Shown piece by piece: positions 28,596 through 37,599 of a DNA stretch of 64,000 nt; the stretch's first letter is position 1; the number at the start of each line of letters is the position of its first letter. The DNA is from Methylorubrum populi (GTDB lineage Bacteria; Pseudomonadota; Alphaproteobacteria; Rhizobiales; Beijerinckiaceae): contig NZ_AP014809.1 in assembly GCF_002355515.1 (NCBI RefSeq), positions 712,001 through 776,000 on the forward strand. Direction: 5' to 3'. The notes under the pieces are model-generated. The model saw only the letters and a list, made by a program, of their open reading frames with translations. It did not search any database and was not told where the DNA came from. The position numbers and the translations under genes were made by a program.

Positions 28596-28794
28596 GGGGT
28601 TCCTCTCGGGCGGGAAGGGGCTTTGGCAGGGCCGAGCCAGCGTTCGAGCCCGCGGCGGCGCGCCGGTCAAGATCGTTCGGCCCGGAAAGGGGTGCGCCGC
28701 GACGAGGCTGCGCGGTCACACTGTGGCACATCCGTCACGAACCGGGGTGCGGCACGAACAAACTCCTAACGTTTCCTCACCCGCAAGCTTGGCC
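28596..28794. other. Divergent gene-free spacer, left part
   Basis: Together with 28810-29006, about 410 bases without a gene separate the aminotransferase and ftcR. The left half is GC-rich with no clear hairpin. The right half contains the CtrA-type site and a long ftcR leader. Confidence 0.5.
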
Positions 28795-28809
28795 TTAACG
28801 CGTCGTTAA
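28795..28809 (+). promoter_or_regulatory. CtrA-type binding site TTAA-N7-TTAA
   Basis: TTAA (28795-28798), seven bases CGCGTCG, TTAA (28806-28809), followed by CC, matches the full CtrA consensus of alphaproteobacteria. It lies 198 bases upstream of ftcR. This puts the flagellar master regulator under the cell-cycle regulator CtrA, as expected in this group (inference). Confidence 0.65.
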
Positions 28810-29006
28810 CCATTCCCGCCAAAAAGCTCAAACCGTCAAATGTTGGACGGAGCGGCAGGCAGAAGGGGTCGACCGAAGGCCGACACACCATGCGGGCCGT
28901 CAACCGACAGCATTCGACAACCCTTTAACAATTCAATTGGCCATGGCGACCCGCGAACAACCTTCGCGTCGGGCGCAATGACCTCGCACATCTTCGAGCA
29001 TTGACG

Positions 29007-29687
29007 ATGTATATCGTTGTCGACGAGCGGCAGAGCGTCACCGATCACTACGTTGCCGGCTTCGGTGCCGAGGGCGTGAGGGCGCAGGGATTGGCCGTCG
29101 GATCCATGAAGGGCTGGCTCGACGCGACTCCCCGGATCGATGTCGAGGCGATCGACGGCTTCCTGATCGGTGACTGCGCCGACCGCGCCTCCTGCACCGT
29201 GGCGATCCGCTCGCTCAGCCGGGCACCGATCATCGCCCTCAACGAGACCCGCTCCCTGGAGCAGACGCTGGCCCTGTTCACCGCCGGCATCGACGACGTG
29301 GTACGCAAGCCCGTCCATGTCCGCGAGATCATCGCCCGCGCCACCGCGATCCGCCGCCGCACCGGCCGGGGCGTCGAGCCGGCGCCGGCCCCGGACCGGG
29401 CCGGCCGCCTCAAGGTCTATACCGACGGGCGCGACCCGGAGATCGACGGCGCCTGCCTGATTCTGCCCCGGCGCGAGCGGCACATCCTCGAATACCTCGC
29501 CAAGAACCGCGGCCGGCAGGTGACGAAGGGCCAGATCTTCACGGCCGTCTACGGCGACCTCGACACCAGCGTCGAGGAGAGCGTGGTGGAGGGCCATATC
29601 AGCAAGCTGCGCAAGAAGCTGCGGATGCGGCTCGGCTACGACCCGATCGAGGCCAAGCGGATGGCCGGCTACACCTTCGTCGGCTGA
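29007..29687 (+). CDS. ftcR: Flagellar transcriptional regulator FtcR
   Basis: An OmpR-like regulator that activates flagellar genes in Hyphomicrobiales (FtcR of Brucella, Rem of Sinorhizobium). It has 226 residues. N-terminal receiver-like domain starts MYIVVDERQSVTDHYVAGFG; C-terminal winged helix (about 130-226) shows LPRRERHILEYLAKNRGRQV, VEESVVEGHISKLRKKLR and AGYTFVG. The usual phosphorylation pocket is not evident in the receiver part, consistent with an orphan regulator. Start is the ATG at 29007, two codons after a TTG. It ends at a shared terminator facing the flagellin gene. Confidence 0.92.
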   Translation: MYIVVDERQSVTDHYVAGFGAEGVRAQGLAVGSMKGWLDATPRIDVEAIDGFLIGDCADRASCTVAIRSLSRAPIIALNETRSLEQTLALFTAGIDDVVRKPVHVREIIARATAIRRRTGRGVEPAPAPDRAGRLKVYTDGRDPEIDGACLILPRRERHILEYLAKNRGRQVTKGQIFTAVYGDLDTSVEESVVEGHISKLRKKLRMRLGYDPIEAKRMAGYTFVG

Positions 29688-29715
29688 CGGTCCCGCGCGA
29701 AACTCCTGAATCAAG

Positions 29716-29748
29716 AAAAGGCCGCGCTCGGGGTGAGCGCGGCCTTTT
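29716..29748. terminator. Bidirectional terminator between ftcR and flagellin
   Basis: AAAAGGCCGCGCTC (29716-29729) and GAGCGCGGCCTTTT (29735-29748) form a 14-bp perfect stem with A-run before and T-run after, so it works for both convergent genes. Confidence 0.85.
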
Positions 29749-29796
29749 CGCTTGTCCGGTTGGGCCCGCCCGCGAGGGATGGGCCCGCCCTTCGGC

Positions 29797-31233
29797 TTAG
29801 CGGAACAGCGAGAGGACGGTCTGGCTGCCGGAGTTGGCGATCGAGAGCGCCTGGACCGCGAGCTGCTGCTGGGTCTGGAGCGCCTTCAGCTTGGTCGACT
29901 CCTCCTCGATGTCGGCATCGACCAGGATGCCGATGGTACGGTCGTTGGCCTTCATCAGCGTGTCGACGAAGGTCTTCTGGCCGTCGATCTGGGTCTTGCT
30001 GGCACCGAGCTTGGTGCCGGCATCCGTCACCTTGGCAAGCACCTTATCGACCTGGGTGATCAGGGCCTGGAGCTTCGTGTCGCCGGTCGTTCCCGTCAGG
30101 GCGGAGATGTCGATCGAGGCGACGGAGAACCCCGTTCCAGCGGTGTCCACCGTATCGAGGATACCCTTGCCGCTCGTGGTCGTGGCGGCGGTGCCGGTGC
30201 CGGTGCGGGCATCGGTGCCCGCGGTACCGACCCCGAAGCCGAGCCCGAGCTTGGCCGGGGCCGTCATGACCGTATCGGTGACGCCGGCCAGGTTCTGGAT
30301 CGTGATCTGGGCGTTGTTGCCGGTACCCGTGGCCGTCGTCACGAACTGCAGGCGGCCGGACGAATCAAGCGAAGCCGTCACCTTGCCGCCAAGGCCCGTC
30401 GCGCCCGTCCCCGAGGCAGCGATCTGGTTATTAATCGCATCGAGAAGTTCGGAGGTCGTGACCTTCGACAGGTTCGCAGCCGCCGACTTCAAAGTCGTTT
30501 GGTCGAGACGGATCGTGGCGGTTGGCGGGGTTCCGCCGCCGAGCGACAGGGTGAAGACTTCCTGGTTCTGGCCACTGAAATCGGCGGTGCCCGCGATACC
30601 GACGCCGCCGCCCGGACGGAATGCGGCGGTGCCGGTCAGTGAGGTCGTACCCACGACAGCGCCGGAGGTGCCGGCGACGGCGACGGTGGAGCTAGAGACG
30701 TCGTAGAGCTTGATCGCGTCGACCTGCACGTCGACGGTCGAGAAATTGATCGTTCCGCTCGCGGCGCGCGAGAAGCCGGCGATGACGGAGCGCGTCCCCT
30801 GGTAGGTGGTCGTGTCCGTGGAGTCGACCGAAAGCCAATTCTGACCGCTGGAGTTCGAGGAATCAGCGGTCGACTTCATCTTGCTCTGGATGGCGGCGAT
30901 CTCGGTCTGCACCTTCGCACGGTCGACACCCGGCTGCAGCGCGGTCTGCAGCTTGGCGCGCAGGTTCTGCAGATCCGACAGTACGGAGTTGAGGCCGTTG
31001 TAAGCGGTGTCGACCGCCGAGGAGCCGAGACCGAGCGAGTCCTTCACCGCCGACAGGGCAGCGTTATCGGTGCGCACCGTCGTCGCGATCGACCAATAGG
31101 CAGCGTTGTCGGCGGCGGCGGAAACGCGCTGTCCCGTCGAGACGCGGTTCGAGGTAGCGTCGAGGTTGCTGTTGATGCTTTTCAGCGTCGTCAGCGCGGT
31201 CATCGCCGAGTTGTTGGTGAGCAGGCTGGTCAC
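29797..31233 (-). CDS. fliC: Flagellin
   Basis: Filament protein of 478 residues. The conserved N-terminal D0/D1 is present (MTSLLTNNSAMTALTTLKSI, STGQRVSAAADNAAYWSIAT), as is the C-terminal helix ending ANSGSQTVLSLFR. The middle (about 150-390) is Ala/Thr/Gly-rich and variable, with FLG-IN-like GGGTPPTATIRLDQTTLKSA. It is the only flagellin in the window and lies on the strand opposite to the rest of the cluster. The upstream 150 bases hold several hairpins, a likely target for FlbT, which binds flagellin leader RNA in relatives. Confidence 0.95.
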   Translation of the reverse strand: MTSLLTNNSAMTALTTLKSINSNLDATSNRVSTGQRVSAAADNAAYWSIATTVRTDNAALSAVKDSLGLGSSAVDTAYNGLNSVLSDLQNLRAKLQTALQPGVDRAKVQTEIAAIQSKMKSTADSSNSSGQNWLSVDSTDTTTYQGTRSVIAGFSRAASGTINFSTVDVQVDAIKLYDVSSSTVAVAGTSGAVVGTTSLTGTAAFRPGGGVGIAGTADFSGQNQEVFTLSLGGGTPPTATIRLDQTTLKSAAANLSKVTTSELLDAINNQIAASGTGATGLGGKVTASLDSSGRLQFVTTATGTGNNAQITIQNLAGVTDTVMTAPAKLGLGFGVGTAGTDARTGTGTAATTTSGKGILDTVDTAGTGFSVASIDISALTGTTGDTKLQALITQVDKVLAKVTDAGTKLGASKTQIDGQKTFVDTLMKANDRTIGILVDADIEEESTKLKALQTQQQLAVQALSIANSGSQTVLSLFR

Positions 31234-31685
31234 AGGTCAGACTTCCGGCAAAAAGAGGGGGGACGGTTCTCAGGACCGGACTCGCACCGGTACGGCCGCA
31301 CGGCCCTATCGAGAGGGCCGCGGCGAGCCCCTGAGGGCTCGTTTCGCCGCGCATCACACCTCCGGACTCGCACCGGATCAACGGACCGACATCATGTCTA
31401 TGAACCCGTCGGAGGGTTCACCCGCTGGCCTCTTCTCGAAGGCGGCTCCGCATGGTTGCGGAAGGCGCCTCGCGATGGGCCAACAATGGCCGCCTCCCGT
31501 TACGAAGCGATTAAGCGAGCCTGCCCGGCACCGTCCCGCCGCACGCCCTCCACAGGTCGGCCTCACGTCTGTGGAGAAGAGGCGAGAGCCGTCTCCGACC
31601 TGATGGCATCAGGCCGGCGTCCCTCGGTCCTTGTTGTGACACGTATTCTTTCGCCGAATCGGCGACCGCTTCGACGGGCGGCGCT
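31234..31685 (-). promoter_or_regulatory. Flagellin leader/promoter region with hairpins and a 15-base direct repeat
   Basis: A 450-base gene-free stretch. Close to fliC are three hairpins: ACCGG/CCGGT (31275-31291), CGGCCCT/AGGGCCG (31301-31320) and CGAGCCC/GGGCTCG (31324-31341). CCGGACTCGCACCGG occurs twice (31276-31290 and 31362-31376). Further up, on the minus strand, TTAA-N7-GTAA near 31500-31515 is a degenerate CtrA-like site. The far part has no recognisable feature. Confidence 0.5.
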
Positions 31686-31976
31686 CTAAACGACCGGCTC
31701 GCCCTCGAAGACGAGACCCGCGAAGTTGCCGCGCCGCCAGCACAGCCGGGCGGTCACCGTGCGCAGGTCGTGGGCGGCGATCACGAGGGGAAAGGTCTCC
31801 GGCAGCGCCTGTTCGGGCGCGATCCGGATCTTGGCACCCCGCGGAGAGAGGTCGCGCACCGTGCAGGCGACCAGACGCTCGGGCCCGAGGACGATGCGTC
31901 CCTGCTGAACGACGCGGTGCCGCCTGCCCGCCCGCGTGACCGGCTTCGGCAAAACAGCTTCTCGCGCATCGGCCAT
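31686..31976 (-). CDS. PilZ domain protein
   Basis: A 96-residue single PilZ domain that probably binds cyclic di-GMP. The two signature parts are GRRHRVVQQGRI (RxxxR, about 16-27) and VRDLSPRGAKI (D/NxSxxG, about 39-49), followed by a short beta barrel. Start at 31976, because GGAGG lies 6-8 bases upstream; a Met 13 residues earlier has no such site. Its place beside the flagellin and between flagellar genes suggests a motility-tuning role, by inference. Confidence 0.87.
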   Translation of the reverse strand: MADAREAVLPKPVTRAGRRHRVVQQGRIVLGPERLVACTVRDLSPRGAKIRIAPEQALPETFPLVIAAHDLRTVTARLCWRRGNFAGLVFEGEPVV

Positions 31977-32075
31977 GCTCGCCTCCGGCGGCTCACTCGG
32001 GCTTCGGCTTAACAACGGTTCGAAGCGCTGTCGATCAGACGGAGTGAGACGCTACGCCCCCTTCGCGCGGCGTCG

Positions 32076-32090
32076 TTAACCGGGCGTCAA
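32076..32090 (+). promoter_or_regulatory. Degenerate CtrA-like site
   Basis: TTAA, seven bases, TCAA at 32076-32090, about 105 bases before the gene at 32195. One mismatch from the CtrA consensus; it may control the long flagellar operon or the PilZ gene. Confidence 0.3.
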
Positions 32091-32194
32091 GTATAACAGT
32101 ACACGGATCGTGAACCTTAACGTTTTCGCCCCGGTGAGCGCGACACGAATACCTTTCGTGCGTGGCGCTCCGGGACCGGTCCACCGAGATCCGC

Positions 32195-32755
32195 ATGACG
32201 CCCGATCCCATCCGGCGCTCCTCATCCGGCAGCGCGTCACGCCTTCCGTCTCGGCCGCTGGCGGGAAGCGTGGTCGCCCGCCGTGCCCGGGAAGCGTCGG
32301 GCGAGCGCACCGTGCTGGCCGGCCTCGTCCTGCTCGCTCTGACTGCAAGCGGATTTGCCGGCTACGCCATCTCGACCGGCACTCACGGCTACGACGTGCA
32401 GGCCGTGCTTCCGGCCGGCATGGCGCCGTTCGCCTGGAAGAAGACTGTGGCGCAGGGCCGCCTCGCCGACCCCGATTTCGATCCCGTCACCACCGGCTCG
32501 CTGCCCGACCGCCCGGTGGCTCCCGGCCCGCAGGTCCCGGCGGAGCCGCCGGCGCCGCCCCCCGCCCTTTCCGCAGGCACCTACACCCTGCGCGGCGTCG
32601 CCGACGGCGTCGCCACCGTGGAGAGCCGCGAAGGACGGCTCACGGTCTCGCTCGGCAGCACCCTGCCCGGCGCGGGCCGCGTCCTGTCGATCCGCCGGAC
32701 CGGTGCCGGCTGGGTCGTGATCACGACCGAGACGATCATCGGGCCTGCCTCGTGA
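32195..32755 (+). CDS. Hypothetical single-pass membrane protein, flagellar cluster
   Basis: A 186-residue protein with an Arg/Ser-rich cytoplasmic N-terminus (about 1-35), one transmembrane helix (LAGLVLLALTASGFAGYAIS, about 40-60), a Pro-rich linker and a C-terminal beta-rich domain, GTYTLRGVADGVATVESREG, ending VVITTETIIGP. Not recognised. The periplasmic Ser/Gly beta domain and position at the head of the flagellar run suggest an accessory envelope protein. Start could be GTG 32162 instead. Confidence 0.65.
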   Translation: MTPDPIRRSSSGSASRLPSRPLAGSVVARRAREASGERTVLAGLVLLALTASGFAGYAISTGTHGYDVQAVLPAGMAPFAWKKTVAQGRLADPDFDPVTTGSLPDRPVAPGPQVPAEPPAPPPALSAGTYTLRGVADGVATVESREGRLTVSLGSTLPGAGRVLSIRRTGAGWVVITTETIIGPAS

Positions 32756-32900
32756 CACGGGTTCGTATCCCGGCCAGGCGGCCGTGCCTCGGCGGGCAAG
32801 CCTGGAGCAAGCGTACCGGCCTAGAGGCGGCATCGGATCCTGCCCTCGCTGCCGAACCGATGGCCGCGGTCCTCCCGCGCTCCCGCCCAGGCGCCCGCCC

Positions 32901-34157
32901 GTGACCGACACCCTCACCAGCTACCGGCTGATCGCCAAGGACCTCACCGCCTCCCTTCGGCGGAAGGCCGCCGAGCCGAGCGTCGCCCGCGAGACCGCCT
33001 ACTACGAGGCCAATATCGGCCGGGTGAAATCGGTCGACGATCTTCTCGGCGACCAGCGTCTCTACGCCTATGCCATGAAGGCTTACGGCCTGGAGGAGAT
33101 GACCTACGCCAAGGCGTTCATGCGCAAGGTGCTGGACGAAGGCGCCGCCAGCGCGGCGAGCTTCGCCAACCGTCTGGCCGACGAACGCTATACCACCTTC
33201 GCGAAGGCGTTCAGCTTCGGTCAGGGCCTGACCGCGCAGGGCACCGACCCCGCGAGCTTCGGCATGCCGGCCGGTGCCGCCTCGCTCAGCGCGCCGAAGC
33301 GCCTGGCCGACGCCTACGATTTCAGCGGCCGGGCCGAGACGAGCTTCGTCGTGGAGTCCCGGATCGACGCCGCGACCACGCAGTCGGTAACGGTCCGGCT
33401 CAACGCGCAGACGCTGGCCGGGCGGGTGGCGGATCTGTCGAAGGTGACGCCCTCCGAGATCGCGGCAGCGGTGGCCGCGCAGATCGCCGCCTCCGATCTC
33501 AAGGGCAAGGTCCAGGCGGGTCTCGCCGCCGACGGGAGCCTGTTCTTCGAAACAACCGCGCTGACCGATCTCGGCGCCGACGGCGTCTATGGCGGCTCAG
33601 GCATGAACGCCGATACGCTGGTGAGCGCCGGCGGGGCCAAGCGCAGCCTGACGATCCGCAACGCGCCGCTCTCCACCGCCGACAGAGTGGCCGCCGATGT
33701 CGGCTTCGGCACGGATCTGGGACCGGACGCGATGGCGCAGACCGTCACCCAGGCCTATCTGCGCCAGTCGCTGGAGAGCGAGGCCGGCGACGCCGATACC
33801 GGCGTGCGCCTCGCCCTCTACTTTGCCCGCAAGGCGCCGACGCTCACCAGCGCCTACGACATCCTCGGCGATGCGGCGCTGAGCCAAGTCGCCAATACGG
33901 TGATCGGCCTGCCGGCGACGAGCGGCGCGGCCACGAGCGAGGCGCTCGCCCGGCGCGCCGACCTGATCGCCAAGAAGATCGATATCGCGAGCCTGCGGGA
34001 TCCGGCCAAGCTCGACGCCTTCGTGCGGCGCTTCGCGGCGATCTGGGACGCGCAGAACAACACCGCCAGCGCCCCCGTGCTGGCCCTGTTCACCGGCACG
34101 GGCACCCTCGACGCCGAAACGCTCCAGAGCCTGCAGACGGCGCGGATCGGAGCCTGA
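32901..34157 (+). CDS. DUF1217 flagellar protein
   Basis: A 418-residue protein with GTG start at 32901 (VTDTLTSYRLIAKDLTASLR). Two DUF1217-like blocks are visible: SVDDLLGDQRLYAYAMKAYG with MTYAKAFMRKVLDEG, and later TSAYDILGDAALSQVANTV. Between them lies a flagellin-like insert, SVTVRLNAQTLAGRVADLSK. DUF1217 proteins are regularly found in rhizobial flagellar clusters, next to flgF. It ends 5 bases before flgF. Function unknown, probably secreted or rod/hook-associated. Confidence 0.85.
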   Translation: MTDTLTSYRLIAKDLTASLRRKAAEPSVARETAYYEANIGRVKSVDDLLGDQRLYAYAMKAYGLEEMTYAKAFMRKVLDEGAASAASFANRLADERYTTFAKAFSFGQGLTAQGTDPASFGMPAGAASLSAPKRLADAYDFSGRAETSFVVESRIDAATTQSVTVRLNAQTLAGRVADLSKVTPSEIAAAVAAQIAASDLKGKVQAGLAADGSLFFETTALTDLGADGVYGGSGMNADTLVSAGGAKRSLTIRNAPLSTADRVAADVGFGTDLGPDAMAQTVTQAYLRQSLESEAGDADTGVRLALYFARKAPTLTSAYDILGDAALSQVANTVIGLPATSGAATSEALARRADLIAKKIDIASLRDPAKLDAFVRRFAAIWDAQNNTASAPVLALFTGTGTLDAETLQSLQTARIGA

Positions 34158-34162
34158 GCGCC

Positions 34163-34891
34163 ATGCAGAGCAGCCTCTACGTCGCCCTGTCGAGCCAGAT
34201 CGCCCTCGAGAAGCGTCTGACGACCACCGCCAACAACGTCGCCAACATGGCGACCGCCGGCTTCCGGGCGGAGGAAGTGACCTTCTCGGAACTGCTCGCC
34301 CGCTCGAACCGGGGCGAGGTCGCCTTCGTCGGACCCGGCAAGAACTCGATCTCGCGGGCGGCCGGCCAGACGACGAAGACCGATTCCGCCCTCGACGTCG
34401 CCGTCCAGGGCGATGCGTGGCTCGGGGTCAAGGGACCGAAGGGCGAGACGCTCTACACCCGCGACGGCCGCCTGACGATGGATGCCAACGGGCAGTTGCG
34501 CACGGTGGGCGGCCTGCCGGTCGTCGATCCCGGCGGCGGCGCCCTGCTGCTCGATCCCCAGGCCGGCCCGCCGAAGATCGGCCGCGACGGAAGCATCTAC
34601 CAGGGTGTCAATCAGGTTGGCGCGCTCGGCCTGTTCGCCCTCGATCCGAAGGCCGCGCTGACGCGCTCGGGCGAGAACGCCGTCGCCGCGAGCATGCCGG
34701 GCCGCCCGGTGCAGGACTTCACCCGGATCGGCCTGGTTCAGGGCTATGTCGAGGGCGCCAACGTCAATCCGATCCTGGAGATGACGCGGCTCATCGCGAT
34801 CCAGCGCGCCTTCGAGAGCGCGGCGACGATGACGTCGGAGGCCGACAACACCCTCACCGGCGCCGTCAAGACGCTGGGTCCGCAGGGTTAG
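34163..34891 (+). CDS. flgF: Flagellar proximal rod protein FlgF
   Basis: A 242-residue rod subunit. N-terminal MQSSLYVALSSQIALEKRL with TTTANNVANMATAGFRAEEV is the rod/hook signature. The middle has DSALDVAVQGDAWLGV and TRDGRLTMDANGQL, and the C-terminal helix VEGANVNPILEMTRLIAIQR matches FlgE/F/G. It sits between the DUF1217 gene and fliI with small gaps, as in rhizobia. Confidence 0.95.
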   Translation: MQSSLYVALSSQIALEKRLTTTANNVANMATAGFRAEEVTFSELLARSNRGEVAFVGPGKNSISRAAGQTTKTDSALDVAVQGDAWLGVKGPKGETLYTRDGRLTMDANGQLRTVGGLPVVDPGGGALLLDPQAGPPKIGRDGSIYQGVNQVGALGLFALDPKAALTRSGENAVAASMPGRPVQDFTRIGLVQGYVEGANVNPILEMTRLIAIQRAFESAATMTSEADNTLTGAVKTLGPQG

Positions 34892-34898
34892 CCCGACG

Positions 34899-36227
34899 AT
34901 GACCCTGAACGCCATCGAGCGCCTGGAGAAGGCGATGGAGGCCGGGCGCCGCGACCTGCCGCTGGTTCGCGTCGGCGGACCGGTGCGCGAGGTGACCGCC
35001 AGCGCCGCGCGGGTCGCGGGCGTGTCCGCCTTCGTGCGGCTCGGCGACCGCATGGGATTTTCCGCGGACGGCCGGGTGCAAATCGGGGAAGTGGTGCGCA
35101 TCGACGCCGCCGGCGCCACCGTGAAGCCGTTCGAGAGCCGGATCGAGGCCGGCATCGGCAGCTGCGCCCACCGCATCGGCCCGGCGCAGCTGCGCCCGGA
35201 CCCGCGCTGGAAGGGCCGGGTGATCGACGCCCTCGGCCGCCCCGTCGACGGCCTCGGCCCCCTCGCCGAGGGGCCCGACAGCGTGCCCCTCGACGCAGAC
35301 CCGCCCGCGGCGATGACCCGCGCGCGGGTGAAGGCGCCGCTGCCCACGGGCGTGCGGGCGATCGACCTGTTCACACCGCTCTGCGCCGGCCAGCGCATCG
35401 GCATCTTCGCCGGCTCCGGCGTCGGCAAGTCGACCCTGCTGGCGATGCTCGCCGGCGCGCAGGGCTTCGACAGCGTGGTGGTGGCGCTGGTGGGCGAGCG
35501 CGGGCGCGAGGTGCGCGAGTTCCTCGAAGGACCGATCGCCGCCTCGCGCGACCGCGCCGTGATCGTGGTCTCGACCGGCGACGAGAGCCCGATGATGCGC
35601 CGCCAGGCACCGAAGGTGGCGCTGGCGGTGGCCGAGTCCTTCCGCGACCGCGGCGAATCCGTGCTGCTCATCGTCGATTCCGTGACCCGCTACGCCCACG
35701 CCGCCCGCGACGTGGCGCTGGCCGCCGGCGAGCCGGCGGTGGCACGCGGCTACCCGCCGAGCGTCTTCTCGGACCTGCCGCGCCTGCTCGAACGCGCCGG
35801 CCCCGGCGCGGAGGGCACCGGCACCATCACCGGCATCTTCTCGGTGCTCGTCGATGGCGACGATCACAACGATCCGGTCGCCGACTCGATCCGCGGCACC
35901 CTCGACGGCCACGTGGTGCTCGACCGCGCCATCGCCGAACAGGGCCGCTATCCGGCGATCGACCTCCTCGGCTCGATCTCGCGCCTCGCGGGCGAGGTCT
36001 GGACCGGCGATCAGCGCGAGCTGGTGCGCAAGCTCAGAAGCATGATGGCCCGCTTCGAGGAGACGCGGGACCTGCGCCTGATGGGCGGCTACCGCGCCGG
36101 CAGCGATCCCGACCTCGACCAGGCCGTCACCCTCGTGCCGCGGATCTACGAGGCGTTGCGCCAGGAGCCCGGTCAGCCCCCGAGCCGCGACGCCTTCCTC
36201 GAACTCGCCCAATCGCTGCGGGGCTGA
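34899..36227 (+). CDS. fliI: Flagellar export ATPase FliI
   Basis: Hexameric ATPase of the flagellar type III export machine. 442 residues, with a beta-barrel N-terminus, Walker A FAGSGVGKSTLLAML (about 170-184), LVGERGREVREFLEG, Walker B VLLIVDSVTRYAHAARD, and GSDPDLDQAV near the end. Closely coupled to flgF (7 bases). The usual partner FliH is not next to it in this window; a FliJ-like protein is encoded 11 kb downstream. Confidence 0.96.
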   Translation: MTLNAIERLEKAMEAGRRDLPLVRVGGPVREVTASAARVAGVSAFVRLGDRMGFSADGRVQIGEVVRIDAAGATVKPFESRIEAGIGSCAHRIGPAQLRPDPRWKGRVIDALGRPVDGLGPLAEGPDSVPLDADPPAAMTRARVKAPLPTGVRAIDLFTPLCAGQRIGIFAGSGVGKSTLLAMLAGAQGFDSVVVALVGERGREVREFLEGPIAASRDRAVIVVSTGDESPMMRRQAPKVALAVAESFRDRGESVLLIVDSVTRYAHAARDVALAAGEPAVARGYPPSVFSDLPRLLERAGPGAEGTGTITGIFSVLVDGDDHNDPVADSIRGTLDGHVVLDRAIAEQGRYPAIDLLGSISRLAGEVWTGDQRELVRKLRSMMARFEETRDLRLMGGYRAGSDPDLDQAVTLVPRIYEALRQEPGQPPSRDAFLELAQSLRG

Positions 36228-36309
36228 CCTTGCCCCGCAGAACCTTCAGCCCCGCGCAAGCGACACCGTGTCCACTGCGCCCGAATTCGAAAGTCAACGA
36301 GGTGTCCGC

Positions 36310-37521
36310 ATGAGTCTCATCGGCGTGCTCCGCACCGGCGTCTCCGGGATGAACGCTCAGTCGAACCGCATCTCGACGGTGGCCGAGAACATCCAGAACG
36401 CCAGCACCACCGGCTACAAGCGCACTTCGGCCGAGTTCTCGTCGCTGCTGCTCGATACCGGGGATGTCGGCAACTACAATTCCGGCGCGGTCGAGACCAC
36501 CCTGCGCCGCTCGGTGAGCGAGGGGGGGCCCATCGCCTCGACCAATTCCGACAAGGATCTCGCGATCCAGGGCAACGGCTTCTTCGTGGTGAGCGATGCC
36601 GGCGGCGCGCCCTTCATGACGCGGGCCGGCAACTTCGTGGTCGACGGCAAGACCGGCAACCTCGTCAATGCCGGCGGCTTCACCCTGATGGGCTACAGCC
36701 TCGCCAACGGGACGCCGAACCCGGTTCTCAACGGCGTGGCCGACCTCAAGCCGGTCAATGTCAGCGTGATGGGGCAGGAGGCGCGCCCCTCCACCACCGC
36801 CACGATCGGCGGCAACCTCTCCTTCGAGACGCCGGTCTACGATCCGACTGCAACCGGCGCCATCGGCTACTCGAAGAAGAACTCGCTGAAGGTCTACGAC
36901 AATGTCGGCCAGCCGGTGACCCTCGACGTGCAGATGACCAAGACCTCCGCCAACACGTGGTCGGTGAACTTCTTCAACCCCGCGGCACCGGCCACGTCGA
37001 TCGGTTCGACCACCGTGACCTTCGACGGCAACGGCAAGGTCAGTGGCGGAGGGTCGGCCGTGGTGAACGTACCGAATGGCCGCAGCGTCACGGTCAACCT
37101 CGGCAGCCTCACGCAGCTGTCCGGCGACCACAACCTGTCCGGCACGGCCGACGGCTCCTCGCCGACGGCAGTGAGCGGGACCGCCTTCGGCGAGGACGGC
37201 ACCGTCTACGCGGTCTATTCCGACGGCACCCGCAAGGCCGCCTTCAAGGTGCCGCTGGCGGACGTGGCGAGCCCCGACAACCTGACGCCCCGGGCGGGCA
37301 ACGTCTTCACGACGAGCGCCGAGTCCGGCGACATCCAGATCGGCTTCGCCGGTCAGGGCGGGCGCGGCATCCTGAAGGCCGGGGCGCTCGAACAGTCGAA
37401 CGTCGACGTCAGCACCGAGCTGACCACCATGATCGAGTCGCAGACGGTCTACACCGCCAATTCCAAGGTGTTCATGACCGGCAACGAGCTGCTCGAAACC
37501 CTGATGAACCTGAAGCGCTGA
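36310..37521 (+). CDS. flgE: Flagellar hook protein FlgE
   Basis: Hook subunit, 403 residues. Starts MSLIGVLRTGVSGMNAQSNR, STVAENIQNASTTGYKRTSA; middle DKDLAIQGNGFFVVSDAGGA and FMTRAGNFVVDGKTGNLVNA; C-terminal LEQSNVDVSTELTTMIESQT and GNELLETLMNLKR. The length is intermediate for hooks and sufficient for D0-D2. Start at ATG 36310; an upstream ATG adds 14 unconserved residues. Confidence 0.96.
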   Translation: MSLIGVLRTGVSGMNAQSNRISTVAENIQNASTTGYKRTSAEFSSLLLDTGDVGNYNSGAVETTLRRSVSEGGPIASTNSDKDLAIQGNGFFVVSDAGGAPFMTRAGNFVVDGKTGNLVNAGGFTLMGYSLANGTPNPVLNGVADLKPVNVSVMGQEARPSTTATIGGNLSFETPVYDPTATGAIGYSKKNSLKVYDNVGQPVTLDVQMTKTSANTWSVNFFNPAAPATSIGSTTVTFDGNGKVSGGGSAVVNVPNGRSVTVNLGSLTQLSGDHNLSGTADGSSPTAVSGTAFGEDGTVYAVYSDGTRKAAFKVPLADVASPDNLTPRAGNVFTTSAESGDIQIGFAGQGGRGILKAGALEQSNVDVSTELTTMIESQTVYTANSKVFMTGNELLETLMNLKR

Positions 37522-37599
37522 CGAGGAACGTCGCCGCCTCCGGGTGCGCCGGCCCTGCATCGGCGCACCCGTCTCGTACCGCGTCCCAGGAACCGACCG

